Assembly: GCA_025765615.1 (NCBI GenBank)
Contig: JAIVFJ010000085.1
Span: 62,001 to 126,000, forward strand
Reading direction: 5' to 3'
DNA: 64,000 nt
DNA from: Zopfochytrium polystomum
Lineage: Eukaryota; Chytridiomycota; Chytridiomycetes; Chytridiales; Chytridiaceae
The notes beneath the pieces were generated by a model that was not told the DNA's origin, did no database searches, and worked only from the letters and a program-made list of their open reading frames with translations. Numbering within the stretch: position 1 is the stretch's first letter; every line of letters starts with the position of its first letter. The position numbers were made by a program, and so were the translations under genes. Shown here piece by piece: positions 12,436 to 24,700 of the stretch.

Positions 12436-13108
12436 CACTCACTGCAAAGAGAACATTGGCAAAAAAAGGAGAGAAAAAGAAAAAAAACATTGAGCCTGGC
12501 AGAGAAAGGAGCCACCCCCTGTTTGTTGCTGGAGGAAGAGAAAGGAGAGAGTCGGTGGAGTTCGAGGAGGACGACGAGGACCACGACGGCGACCACGAAC
12601 GACGACCTTGCGAGGACGAAGAGCTTCCTGCCGATCTGAGGGTACGATCTTTATCCCCACGCAGCGCTTTGATCTAACTGACCGAGGGCTCTTTGCTTTC
12701 ATGTTGCTGGCTGCCTGGCCTACGGTCGCACCACCTCGTTTGTAGACACATTTGCGTTGCATCCTCCAGCGTCGATCTCCCCCGCCCCGCGTACTGCATC
12801 GTTTCCGCCTAATTGTACTTGGGTGTAATACCATCATCAGGTTGGTCCACGCCATCTTTCCTTCTTTCCTGGCATTCAGCCACTCCCCCTCCTACCTTTG
12901 AGCGCTGTGTATATGTGACACCAGATCTGCTGTAGCGACATCAGAGAGTGGTAATTGTTGATCCTTCGTGCTGACACAGTGATTGCTGCCTTTTTTTCTC
13001 AATCAAATTATAGCCTCCCCAGGATCGTCTTTGGGACGTACTCGAAATGGTGTGTTGTTCTTGCATTTAAGGAAGATTCTTAACTCACGGACTGTCTCGT
13101 CTCCTCAG

Positions 13109-16100
13109 CCCACACCACCAGCCCAACCAACAGGTTGCATTCCAATCGACCATACTGTCAGCTGCGCCCCTTACACATCCGGCTTTTTCATTGACGCTTC
13201 AGCTATATTCGATAGCTATGAGCCGTACATATCCGCGTTCCTTCCATCCCGAGTGTCGAACAATGGAAAGTTGGATTCAAGCATAGTAACAGCAGAAATA
13301 TGGGATCAAATGGTTGCCTCAATGACGTCCGGGCGTGGAGGCGGGTACTCACACGTGAACGGTGCACTGTCTGTGAGCGAATTAATGATGAACAGTGCGG
13401 GTTGCTACGGTTACGCTGGCGAGCCGATCATGTATCATCGAAGCGTTGTCTGCGCACATGATATATTCATGCTGAGCGCAAATTGCAACATGGGCAGCTC
13501 ACATATTTCATCTAAGTCACTCCCGTTAGCATCTCCCGACAAAGCGGCTATAAAGGATGGGAGTCTATCGGGGAAGTCTAGCGAAGCTAACGCTGCGTTG
13601 GCGACACCGGCAAAGGAGGAAAAAACCGCGGGTACGATCCAAAGACCTGAAGGCAGTCTGGACCTCGTCGATCCCCGGTCGAAAAGTGCCGAAGGTTCCT
13701 CATCTGGAGTGGATAGTCTTCAAGAGCAGTACTCCCAGGACAAAGCTGTGGCTGCCCCTGCTGGCAAACCTTCTCCTGCGGATGCCATGAGGAACAAGGC
13801 GCAAGAACAAATGCTCATAAAGGCTGGCGTTCCGCCTCCGGTAGCGGCCGCAATTGTTGCGGCAGGATTTACCCCTGAACAAATCAGTGCCGCGATTGAA
13901 GCTGCAACTACGGCGGCGCAATCTGGTGAAGATCCAATTGGGGCCGGAGCTAGTGCCGCGGTTTCAGCAGGTGCTGATCCAACTGCCGTTGCGAAAATTC
14001 TGCAATCAGCGTCGGCTGCAATGTCTTCGATGATCCCTTCGCCAACGCCCGCTGTGTCAAAGCCAGTGCCTAAAGCAGTTTTGGAGGGCCAGCAGGAAGC
14101 GCTGATTCAGGCAGGAGTCCCTCCTGCCGTGGCAGCGGCAATGCTGTCTGCCGGCTTGAACGAACAGCAACTGAGTGCGGCCATCTCCGCAGCACAAACG
14201 CAGCAGAACGAGAGAAGTCCCGTTTCGGGCGCGCGCATTCCCAATCCGAAACAGGAATCGACCACGGCGGGTCAATCGGCAGGAGGAACCCCTAAGCGTC
14301 CTCCGAACAAGCCCCCCACAATGAACCCCCCTCCCCTCGGAAATCCAATCGGACCCCCTCAACCTCCGCAGAACCCCCAATTGCCAAATCCATACACACC
14401 TGATGTAGTCGGGCCCTTATTGAATCCGGAAGAAGGCCAAGGACGCTCTCCTGGCTCAGTACCGATTTCACCAGATGGCCCCATCCTTCCCTCGTATGAC
14501 CCCCAGGCTTCGCTGCCCGAATACGCCGAGACCAATGCAGGAAAGTATAACAACCTTCCCTCACGACAGCCATCTCGAAGCGGGATGGGCCAGTATGACT
14601 ACGACTCGATGTATCCGGCTCGAACCGAGGAGGAACAATCTCGTGGGACGAGCTATGACGGTTGGTACGACGCAATCGACACCCCTGATGCACCCCGTCG
14701 ACCAACTCGTGGCCAAGATTATGACCAAAGTTTGAACTATGAGATCCCTCAAATGCCGGCACAACGAGGAAGTGGTGGGAAAGGTGCTCAGGAGTACAAC
14801 TTGGATTACCAGTTGCCGGCTAAGGAAATTCCACAACCACAATCTCGTAATAGTTACGAGGATAATGGAGGACGAAGTGCTCACGCCGCAGATATTCCAC
14901 CTTCACGGTACTCGGGCTTTGAGGACGCAGCGTATAATGCGCCATTGGATCGTAAACGCGGTCCCGAAGGTTCCGTATCGGATGGCCATACTCAAGGATT
15001 CCGTAACAGTGCCAGTCAGTATGCACAGGCAGATTATGTTCGAGAAAGTAATTCCTATGACTACTACGGACAGGCCGAGAGCTATGGGACAGATCCGCGT
15101 GCTAGCAGTGACGGCGACCATCGTGGCACACTGTCGCGGCGAGATCGGAGATCGGGTTCCTCCGTTTCCAATCTCCCTCTCTGCATGAACATTTGCGCCA
15201 TGTATGGTTCTGTGATGAAGAGTCTTGTCAGTGACGGCTCCACATGTCCCCGCTCCGCAAATCGAGAAGCATTAGAAATGAGAAAATCTTTCGAGGGAAG
15301 TATGGTATCCTGCCAAAACGCACTGCAAAATATGCACACGTCCCTGAAACTTCGATCGAAAAGTAACCCTCAAGAACGAAGAGACCGCCAGCTTCTTACG
15401 GAGCGCAAGGTTGGGGGCAACTCGGCTAAGGGTCCCGTGGTTCCTTTGGAAGGAGCTGGGTGTTCAATGGGAGTCGCGGATGATTTGATTTCTTGTGGTA
15501 AGTAAATGACCGTGAATAATTGAACCTCCTTGCTGACTCGATGTCAGGTTTTGCTGGTGATGAGCGCGCAGCGTCCGCTTACTGTGCCGACCAACCGCAT
15601 GCTTCGTGCTGTTCCGAGGCGAAAATTCCTGCGAAGAAGACTTCAAAAGTGGATCAGGCTGCCGAGAATGCTGCATTTGAGAAAAGTGCGCTGGGGAAGC
15701 TTCTTGGATATTCCAGAGCCGCGGTGGGGAGGGGCCACCGAGGATCCTCCAGCAGAGTCTCGGATGAAATGTCGCTGGAGGCTCTCCCAGACTCATGGAG
15801 GAAGTCGTTGGCGGGATTGGCAGTCGATAGAATTTCCGCTGACGACGATGAAGATGACGCCAATGACAGCGACAAGGACGGAGACAGTGACAAGGACACA
15901 GACAGTGCCAAGGACGGCGACGGTGGTAGTGACGGTGACGACGACAGTGAGGGAACAGCGAAGAAGCCGGCCGCACCAGCGAAGAAGCCGTCCACAACGC
16001 CCCCGAAAACTCCAAACAAGAAGCAAGGTGACGTGAAAAAGCCAAAGGGCGCGGGCTCAAAGGCAGCGGTGCCTCCAAAGCCTGCCACCTCTTCTGGGTC

Positions 16101-16560
16101 GTCGAACGGATCTTCAAAGTCTTCATCGAAGCTTAGCACGGCCGCAATAGTGGGAATAGCCGTGGGCGGCGCAGCTTTCCTGGCGCTCCTGATTGCAGGA
16201 ACAGTTCTTCTGACCCAACGTCGCCGGCAACAATCGCGACGAAAAGATGCTGGTTCGGACTCTAGTTCAAACGGCGGAAGTCAGCGAAAGTTCAACTCCA
16301 TCACCAAGTTTGCGGAGGGCGGGACCAATGGCGGCAATGCAGCGTACACCGACATGACTTCCGGCGGGGAAGGGGACACCAGTCATCGCGGTGTGCAGAA
16401 AATTGTGAAGTACGAGTACGAGCCACTGCAGAACGATGAAATGAAGTTATCGGTGAACGACACCATTGAGATCGACACAGAGTACGACGATGGTTGGGCA
16501 ACTGGAAGAAACCTAACAACTATGCAGTCGGGAACGTTCCCGCTCACTTGTGTGGAGTAG
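13109..16560 (+). CDS. Single-pass membrane protein with cytoplasmic SH3 domain and internal repeat
   Basis: Two clear exons, about 13109-15497 and 15548-16560 (50-bp GT-AG intron, phase agrees). The frame is open back to 12983 but has no ATG before 13310. A splice acceptor precedes 13109, so one or more 5' exons carrying the start and probably a signal peptide are missing from this call. Order of parts: a Cys-containing N-terminal ectodomain (CIPIDHTVSCAPY ... CYGYAGEP); two copies of an about 38-residue Ala-rich repeat (QEQMLIKAGVPPPVAAAI and QEALIQAGVPPAVAAAM); a Pro-rich then Tyr-rich linker; a Cys-bearing region before the membrane (CMNICAMYG ... HASCC); an Asp/Lys acidic run; the membrane helix AAIVGIAVGGAAFLALLIAG; and a C-terminal SH3 fold (KYEYEPLQNDEMKLS, DDGWATG, GTFPLTCVE). 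SH3 domains bind Pro-rich ligands, so a role linking the surface to actin or polarity machinery is plausible but inferred. Confidence 0.75.
13799..14203 (+). repeat. Internal duplicated Ala-rich helical module in the SH3 protein
   Basis: Two protein-level repeats, coded at about 13799-13921 and 14086-14203, share the pattern QE-x2-I-x-AGVPP-x-VAAA-x3-AG-x4-Q-x-SAAI-x-AA. They are separated by a related but weaker segment (PIGAGASAAVSAGADPTAVAKIL). The spacing and GVPP/AAG turns recall small three-helix modules of the UBA kind, but this is inference from pattern only. Confidence 0.6.
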
Positions 16561-19491
16561 CTTGTTGTTGGCTCTTTGTTTCTTGTAGTTCCTTTTACAC
16601 GCTGTATGCATTTTTGTTTTCCTTTATTTTTTTCTTCTGTTTCTCGTCGATTTGGAGTGCAAAACAACGAAGCAAATATATTTGTTCGTGGTGTGGTGTA
16701 TTACTACAGGGATTTGCGCATTGTTTTTAGAGGCGGTCATCGTTTCTAATCGCCGTTTTGAAATTCACCTGCTCGAAAAGTGTTGGCTCAAATGCACTTT
16801 CTCTATTTGCAGATTCGAATGGGCTCAGGTTGCACAAGCAAAACTGGCAGGAAAGTCTGTGGTTGCCCTTTTCACCTTTTTTCGTCTGACAGAGTACAGG
16901 CTGGCAAATTGCCAACGGTGGACTAAGGGCCTGTTTGGACGACAACCTGTTTTTCAACACCCAAATATACAACTTTGTCATGGCATTTCTGTACAGAACA
17001 TGCAGGCCTTGGAAGTTTCAAAGACTTCCCAACGCCAGGTGATGATTGGCTACTTTTATTTCTCTATAAATGAGGAAGAATGAGGAAGAAAAGGAAAAGG
17101 ACAAAAAAAAATTTGACGAAGACACGTTCTTCCCCCTGCCCTGCCCACCCTTTTGCCCGTTCTTCCCGTGTAGTGAGACAACTGACTAAACAGGCGAACT
17201 AATGAAACCTGAGGATGGCAAATTAGCAACCAGAGAGGGGGATATCTATATTTTGTTATACCTCAATACAATGGGTGATATTCCTGGGCACAGTTTCTGC
17301 AGCGTTGCATCAGTGGAGGTGGTGAGTGGCAAGAGAGATGATGGCTTCTCCATGTCTCCCTACTCTGTGCGTTGTGGATGATGTGGCTGACAGCAATGTT
17401 AATGACAATCGCGACGATGGGATGATGATGCTGACAGGATCAATGGCGTGGCTGTGGGCACTGATGTGGATTGGATTTTGCATCAGATGGGTTTTGCTTG
17501 TTGGTGCAAGGTTCCACAAATGTCACAGAGAAAGAGTTGGGTCAAAACCCTGAGTTGTTGGGTAACTTGAGCAAAGGAAGAGAGATTGAAGAACACGAAA
17601 GGGCTGTTTTAAGTCTGCAAAGACTACTTGAAAAATGGCTTTTTAAATTCTGCAGAGACTGAGAACTGAGAACTTCACACAACAGAGGTATTCTATTAGT
17701 TTCAATAATGAATCCTAAAATGGCAGTGTTAGCTTCACATAACAGAGGTATTCTGAAGTGTGAAGAGAGAAAGAGGGATTGTATTTAAGGGGGTGCTGGG
17801 AGGGATGCAAAAATAGAAACTGAGATGAAGAAGGAGGCATAAGTTACCAAGAATAGAAAAACCAGAGAGGAAAGTGTAAACAGTCTTCTCTGAGTGAGTG
17901 AGTGGAAGGAGTGAAGTGGAGATGTGTGTTTGTGGGTGGTCCTTCTCCCCAACTTGGAGCGAAAGAGAAAAACTCTGTTATGAATTGTTGATACATGATG
18001 ATGATATACACACTGTAATAGTTGCTAGGCAAGCGTGGCCAGCAGAGGGTAAAAACCTCTCCTATATTATCTGCTTGAGCAGAGGAGGAGGAAAACTGTT
18101 AGAGGATCATTTTGGGCATTTTTAGGTATTTTTTGGACTCAAAACGATGCAAAGGCAAGCATTTAAAGGTCGTGGTAGAAAACTATTTTGGGCAAAAGCA
18201 AGGGTCATTGGAGAGAAAGACACTGGAGAGACACTCAAAAACAAACAAAAAAGATAAAAGTGAGACACCAAGAATTGCAGGGGACTGAAGGACAAAAAGA
18301 AACTTCGAAAGCAATTAGAAAAGCGATAAAAGACTGCCTTGCCAGTAGCTTTGTACATGTTAAAGCCTGGGCTTTAAAACTAAGAGATCTGATAGAACTT
18401 TAGAAGGGCTTTCCAAAGAACTCAAACGGGAGTGAATCTGTCAGGAATTCGATCGGGCACAAGTGCGTAAAGTTGTAGTCAAAATACTGCAAAACGAAGG
18501 TGTTGAGAAGCAGTTGCGGCATTGCCACACCTGGACGATTCAAGATAGAGAGCTAAAACTTTGTATGCAATTAGATCTTGATAAGAACCATCCATCCTCC
18601 AAATGGCGTCCCGAAAAACGCGTTTCTCATAATTCCGCCATCTACGTAAGCGTGATAGTCCAAGTCCACAAAAATGTCCTAAACCGGACTGAAATTGGAG
18701 GGTAAATTCGAGATATAGTCGGAAATAAGTGTGCAAAGTATTAGCCCATTTGAATCATAGGAAGAGGAGATCGCTTCCCAACGAGAAGGTCACGTGATCA
18801 TGCCCAAGGGTAGGCCGAAACGAAGCCCCGCCAAGATTCGTACGAGATAGCCAGGACTGCGAAATCGACGGAGGTTCTTTGAGTGGTTATACAAATACAT
18901 GATGCGAAAATTGAGCCAATAGAGCAAAAACTGACAGACCGAAGTGAAGCAATAATAGAAAATGTGTTAAATCAGTCGGAAAAGTCGGAAAAAATTAGCA
19001 GAGCCTTGAAATTGCGATCAAATGTAAAGAATAGTGACTTGTGGCTGGATAAAAATAATCAAAAATATTTGACTGGGTTTGGTGTGTTTCCGTCAAATAG
19101 ACATACCTACTAATAAAAATGAGCTGGCTGTTTGTGACAGCTACGCCTTGTCAAATGTCTTTCACGTTTTTTCAATGTTTCTTTTTTTTTTCTCCAACAA
19201 AGCTCTTCTTTTACGCTTTTTACTATGCGTTGCGTTGGGGACGCAAAAAGTTGGGGCAGCTTCCAAGGCCTGCAGAACATGTCCCAACGAAATCTGAACA
19301 GAAATGCAACGACAGAAATGTCAAATATATTTTGGTCTGAGAGGCGTTTTTGCAACCCCACGGCGACAGAGACGCATTTGCACAGCTGAACTGAACGTGT
19401 TTGGGTAGTCACGCCACGAGCCCCTCAATTAGAAAATTCTTTGCACCTGCACGAACAATCCCACTTTTCTGTAGTTTTTTTTTTTGATCAG
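16561..19491. other. Gene-poor 2.9-kb region, AT-richer than its flanks
   Basis: Between two convergent genes. Apart from the dispersed repeat at 17875-18100 I see only short chance frames. Poly-A and poly-T runs and sequence such as repeated aacagaggtattct (17683-17755) suggest old, decayed repeats. Confidence 0.55.
17875..18100. repeat. Dispersed repeat, copy 1 (about 226 bp)
   Basis: Nearly the same sequence occurs at 39694-39924. Shared landmarks run from tgtaaacagtc through gagtgagtgagtggaagg, ggtggtccttctccccaac, gttatgaatt-ttgatacatg and cctctcctatattatctgc to ggaggaggaaaactgtt. The outer bases form a short inverted repeat (AACAGT ... ACTGTT). No coding potential was seen. A MITE or other non-autonomous element is the likeliest explanation. 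Confidence 0.8.
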
Positions 19492-21194
19492 TCAAGAACT
19501 GCTATTGGTTCGGAACACCGCGCGAATGATGTCACCAAGACTCAGTACACCAATAGGCACAAGCACGCCTTCGTCGACCGCGGCCCGCTCGTCAACAATC
19601 CACAGGCGGTGAACGCGGCCCGCCACGACTCTTCGGACGGCCTCGGCAAACCTCGTGGCGGGAAAGCACACCCGCTCCAGCATGCCGTCGACTTCGACGA
19701 CCACGTCCATGGGACTGAGCGGGCCTTCGCTGACCCGCACAAGCAGCGACTTGGCCGCCGCGCCCACCGACCCCGTCGAGCCGCCCACCCGCGCGAGAAA
19801 CTCGCCGACCGTGACGCCGTCCAACCCGTCCGCCAGCGTCTTCAACCACGGCCGCCGGCCGCCGTCGTCGACCGCCATCGCTCCGCCGCCGTCCCCGACG
19901 TCGCCGTCAACGTCGTCGTCGTCCAGCCTCAGCAGGAGACCGCGAAAGTCGGCCGTGCTGAGCGTGGCCACCATCGTCGGCCTCCCGACGGCCTCGTACG
20001 CAACGACGGGTACCGCGTGGACGCCGTGCGCCGCCATGGCGGCGAGCGCGGGGAGGACGGGGTCGCTTGCCTGCACCACGGCGACGGTCGCGGGCGCGCC
20101 GGCGCGGTAGGAGGCCAACGGCGCGAGCCCCAGGTCTAGGAGCGTCAGGGACGTCGACAGCAGCATCAGGGCCGGGGTCGTCAGCAGAGGGTCGGGGAGC
20201 AAAAAGTGGGCGTGGAAGAATCTGCACACGTCGGATTGTGTCAGGAGGGCATATTGCGCTGTTCAAAGTGAAGAGTTGGACGTGGGTTCGCGTTCAGCAT
20301 AGTGTGTTTTGCGGATTTGCAGCTCCTTGTACCTACCCGGTAGTGTTCGCACTGATTTTGGTTCTGTCGCGTGGGAGTACAGTGGCACCAAAAATCTGTG
20401 GACGCCCTTCGCCAGCGGCTCCAATGATAGAGCCAACTAAATAACGATTAGTGGGATGCGGCGGCAGGCGCACCGCGTGCTTTTGAAGTCGAGGGAGGGA
20501 ACAAGCAAAGGCAACCCACCGACTCTGCCGGATTTCCCACCCACAGAGACTGGCCCTCGCTGTGCGCCCCAACAATAGAAGATATACGAGTGTTTTCGAT
20601 AACCTGCTGGTACGACTCTGTAGAGTGCGCAGCAAGATGCAAAATGATGTCGAGAATCTGGATGCAAAAAACCGGGGTTACAAGTCCCAAAGTAAGTGCT
20701 CAGTAGGTACAGTGCCGCGTTCGACGTACTGAAATGATGCCGATGTACAGTTTCCCGGCAGCCGTGCAAACTGTAGTCGAGCCCGCTCCGATCCAATGGT
20801 CGCGGTTGCCGTAAACGGCTATGGCTGGGAGAAGTAAACTGGTTGAGTGAAAGTTTCCCTGTGGGTAAGGCTGCATGAACGCAAGCAGCTGGGCCTAACC
20901 GGTGACAGATCGCTTGCGCATCGCGGCAAGGGCCGCAGAAAGGGGGGCGCTGGCTTCAACGTCGACAATGGCGGCGGACGCGGCACCATTGACGGTGGCG
21001 GCTACTTTCATGCGCAGAACGTCCATCAAGGTGCACGCGTTCAGCAGAGACGGAGACGGCGGCGAGGGCGGCGGCGGCGGCGGCCGCATGGGTTCGACGC
21101 CTTTGCCGACGCTGCTGCCGCTGCTGCCGCTGCCGCTGCTGCTGCCGCCGGTGGTGCTGCCGCTGCCGGTGGTGCTGCTGCTGCTGCTGGACAT
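19492..21194 (-). CDS. SDS23/24-like protein with four CBS motifs
   Basis: Five exons: 21194-20900, 20824-20730, 20657-20520, 20436-20337 and 20258-19492, about 464 aa, all phases agreeing. A Ser/Gly/Pro low-complexity N-terminus is followed by CBS motifs. CBS1 begins at LMDVLRMKV and spans introns 1-2 to KLYIGIISILDIILHLA. CBS2 includes LEPLAKGVHRFLVP and YALLTQSDVCRFF. CBS3 includes ALAAMAAHGVHAVPVV and TLSTADFRGLL. CBS4 includes RVHRLWIVDE and PIGVLSLGDIIRAVF. This order matches the yeast Sds23/Sds24 family, cytoplasmic proteins that bind PP2A-type phosphatase and act in nutrient response, cell cycle and septation. CBS pairs bind adenine nucleotides. The last exon is strikingly GC-rich. 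Exon 3's donor (20519, GTGGGT) was chosen by family continuity and is the least certain boundary. Confidence 0.82.
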
Positions 21195-21683
21195 TCGTTT
21201 GTTTGGCGTTTTGGTGGCTTGTGGTGCCGGTTTCTCCCTCGAAAACGCTATTCTTTCTTTCGGGCCGCTTAGTTTCTTTCTTTCTTTCTTTCTTTTCTTA
21301 TTTTTTTTTTATTTTTTGTTTTTTGCGTAAGGCGTCCCAGCACGTCGTCGTCGTGAAGTGAGTCTTGATTTCAACGCGCTGACTCATGCTGACCGGCAAA
21401 GCCAAAGAGGAAAGCAAAAAGCGGAAAACGAAAAGAAAAGAAAAGAAAAAGAAAAAGAAAAAGAAAAAGAAAAAGAAAAAGAAAGGAAAAGAAAAAAAAG
21501 GAAAAAAACAAAAAATAAATGAAGAGGCGTGAGTGTGAGCGGGGGCACAACTCTGAAAGGAGTGAGTCGCACACACATCAAGCCGCTGCCGCTTTTGCTG
21601 CTCCTGTCCCTTTGGGCTTGATCTGGGCCGACTCCGACGAGACTGCAGATGTGACGATGATGATGGCGATGATGATGATGATT

Positions 21684-21716
<33 letters not shown>

Positions 21717-21761
21717 GGGATGGTGCATATGAAGTATTAACGCTATGAATTAAGAAACTCT
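21195..21761. other. Intergenic region of simple repeats
   Basis: Contains a (TTTC)n/poly-T stretch at 21275-21330, an (AAAAG)n purine tract at 21425-21520 and an (ATG)n tract at 21655-21720. No gene is supported; the His-, Phe- or Met-rich frames here are artefacts of the repeats. Confidence 0.7.
21655..21720. repeat. (ATG)n trinucleotide repeat
   Basis: Tandem gatgatgat. A second shorter tract lies at 21975-22012 inside the ABCG gene's last intron. Confidence 0.85.
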
Positions 21762-21762
21762 T

Positions 21763-21793
<31 letters not shown>

Positions 21794-24700
21794 ACTCACC
21801 AAGGCGAGACAGCAGGATGTACGCGGCACCCAGCGCGAGCACCATCATGGCAACCAGCAGCCCGCAGCACGCCTTTACGCTGAGGGCATCACTGATCACC
21901 TGACCGATGATGACGTCGCCGTCGGGCGTGTTCTCGAACTGGCTGCGCACCGCGGCTGATGGTAATGACGGGGATGATGTTGATGATGATGATGATGATG
22001 ATGATGGTGGTTATGATGGCACCCACGTTCACAGACGTCGAGGTGGTTGTCACTTCGCGAAAGAAATACCTTGAAAGCCATACTTCATCGGCCTAATCGG
22101 AGGATGGGGAGAAGCAGAGAGGGAATCGAAAATTGGGAAGATTGGTACAACGATAGCGTAATCTCAGCATGATGAGTGCTTCTTACGAGACGAATTGAAG
22201 CCATCGCAACCAGATTGGCACCAGGCTCAGGTTCACAAAGAACCCCGCAAACAGCTATATACGGCACCGGAATCAGTCCCAAAGCTCCGACCTGGCATTA
22301 ACGCGGTCCTCACCATCATCGGAAGCAGTATGATTGGAGTAACCTGCAGCGCTACCTGAAGCGTTGAAAAAGCGCAGGCCAAGCATACGCCTATTGAGAA
22401 CCCCACCAAGGCGCCAAGCACCGAGATGCTCGCCAGGATGATGTAGCGGACAAAGTCAGGGTTCAGCCCAGCCATGAAGTACATGATTGTCATTTCTAGC
22501 CTACGCGTACGACATGGTTAGATTGCCCGTTTCACAGCTGGTAGATGTTTTTGCATTTTTACCATGGCAGGAGCACCTCAAGAGGCACTTCCACAGCAAC
22601 CTTTGCGATAAAGTACGGGAATAGCTGGTAGTACCCTATCGCTGGTTTGAGCCGGGCTAGCTCGTTGCACATTGCAAAAACTCACCCGCTCCGAACTCCC
22701 GAGCGAAGACTAGTTTTGCTTTTCCGAAAACGGAAAGATTCGACTTGTTTTCGAGTTGTTAGTGAGAAAGCAAAAGCAGAATGAAGTCGAGGGGGTCCAA
22801 ACCACACCTGGCTTGCTGCAAACACGTTGGTGACGGAAATGAAAAAAAGAACACCCATAGTGTTTTGTTTGAAATCAGAGAACGACTGGCCGGTCTTTTT
22901 GAGATAGAGAAGCCCAACTATTATGCCGGTAACGAGTGCTTTGATGGTCCTCTCTCTCAAGATGAGCGGGTTCCGGAACGTGTCCTTGCTCTCACGGCCA
23001 ATTAGGAACCTGAACTATTTTTTCAGCAAACGCGTTAGAAATGGCGCGGGCTGGAAAGTTTTGATTGACCCTGCTCGTCACCTGGGTCCACAGCGACGAA
23101 GCCGACTTCATTGACGCCGCCGAGACCCCGTTCTTTGCGGGATTCTCCGTGACCTTTCTGACCGCCAGCTCCTCAACCGACCCGGCCCACTGCCCGAGCA
23201 GGCGCTCAATCCGCTCCGCGTTTGTCTCGTCCTTGTACGCGTCCATCTTTTCCTTTTCCTCCAGCTCCTTCGACCCCCACTCCAGCGAGCCCCCAACCAA
23301 CGAGTTGACCCCGTCCTCGTTGTTCACGATGCGATAGAACAGGAAATCAGCCGGGTTGCTGCGCTTTGGGCAAGGGTACCCCAGCCGCCGGAAGTAGGCC
23401 ACCGCGTGGTGCGCCGGGCCGTGGTACATGATGCGGCCTTCCGATAGGAGCAACAGATCGTCAAAGAGGTGGAATATCTCCGACGACGGTTGGTGGATGG
23501 TCGCCACGATGGTGCGTTTCTCGGTGTGCGCGAGCGAACGGAGGGTGTCGATGACGGTGAATGCCGTAAATGTGTCGAGGCCCTTTATTGGGTTCTTTTC
23601 AGCGCGATCTGAGAAGCATATGTGAAAAAGGTCGCCTTACACTCGTGGGCTCGTCAAGGAACAATACTTGCGGATTCGTTATCATTTCCTGTAACAAAAA
23701 CGGGAGTGGAAACTGAGCTATGGCCGTATACCATTCTTCTTCTAGCAGACGTACCATGGCCATCGCACATCGTTTGCGCTCACCTCCTGAGACTCCTTTC
23801 ATCAGTGCGTCCCCAACAGTAGAGTCGGCGCATTTTCGCAAGTTTAGCTGCGAAATGACGGCATCTACTTTGGCTACTTTTTCAGCGTGCGTCAAAGTAC
23901 TGGGAAGCCGAAGTATCGCAGACATCATGATGGCTTCAGAAGAACCGCAAAAAATTCATCAGATTCATCGTGGTAGTACAAAAAAAAAAAAGTACCTTCG
24001 CGCACGGTCATTGTGGGGAGAATCACGTCATCCTATCGAAAACCGCGGAGACACATTAAATTTGTTCGTCACAACATTCCAAAAAAGTGACTTGATCTTT
24101 ACCTGAAAAACAAAGCTGGTGGATGCGCCGACCCAAAGAGGAATGAATGTCAACGTAACAGCGTTTTGCTTCAGGAACGGGCGCAGTGAGCTCACCCCGA
24201 TATTTTCTTCATTTCGGCTCCAAAAACGGGCTGCCCGTTAACAAGAACCTCGCCTGATATTTCACCGAGCTTTACTTCCCCGGCTTTGACGAGCATGAGA
24301 AGAAAAATCCTGTGTCAGAAAGCGTAGACCCAGGAAAAAAGGAAGAGGAGTGCCTGTGACAGACCAAGAATGTTGAGAAAGGACGTTTTGCCCGCCCCGC
24401 TGGCGCCCATTACTGCGGTGAAGCGACCGGGATGAAAGACGCCGCTGATGTTCTGTTTGTTCAAGATTTTTTTTTGATTTGGAAGCCCTGTTGAATGCCC
24501 GCTTCTCCTTGAAAAATCCCTTCGCTCACCTTTAAAATATCTCTGGTTTTGACCACCTATTTCGATGGAGGGGGCGATAAAGAAGGCGATGGGCGGGAGC
24601 ATGGGGGTAAGAAATTGCTATGAAACAAAGGGAAGCCATCGTTCATGCCTTTTTCTTGTCTTCCGTCGTCGTGATCTTTACAGAGAAGCACAGATCGCGG

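Larger units (their letters stand above)
11265..13108. other. Divergent intergenic region between kinase and SH3-protein genes
   Basis: About 1.8 kb separating two divergent genes. It contains the (CT)n tract, a tttattta tandem near 11610 and a (CAGA)n array at 12315-12435. One or more 5' exons of the SH3-protein gene probably lie in 12690-13018: ATG 12701 begins a short hydrophobic peptide (MLLAAWPTVA), but I could not join it convincingly to the main frame. Confidence 0.5.

Noticed and set aside
18188..18705. Short Lys-rich frames in the gene-poor region
   Set aside because: No recognisable domain, atypical composition for the neighbouring genes and no splice continuity.
19441..20139. Plus-strand frame of 232 residues antisense to the CBS protein
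   Set aside because: Shadow of a very GC-rich coding exon; the minus strand has clear CBS motifs and in-phase splicing.
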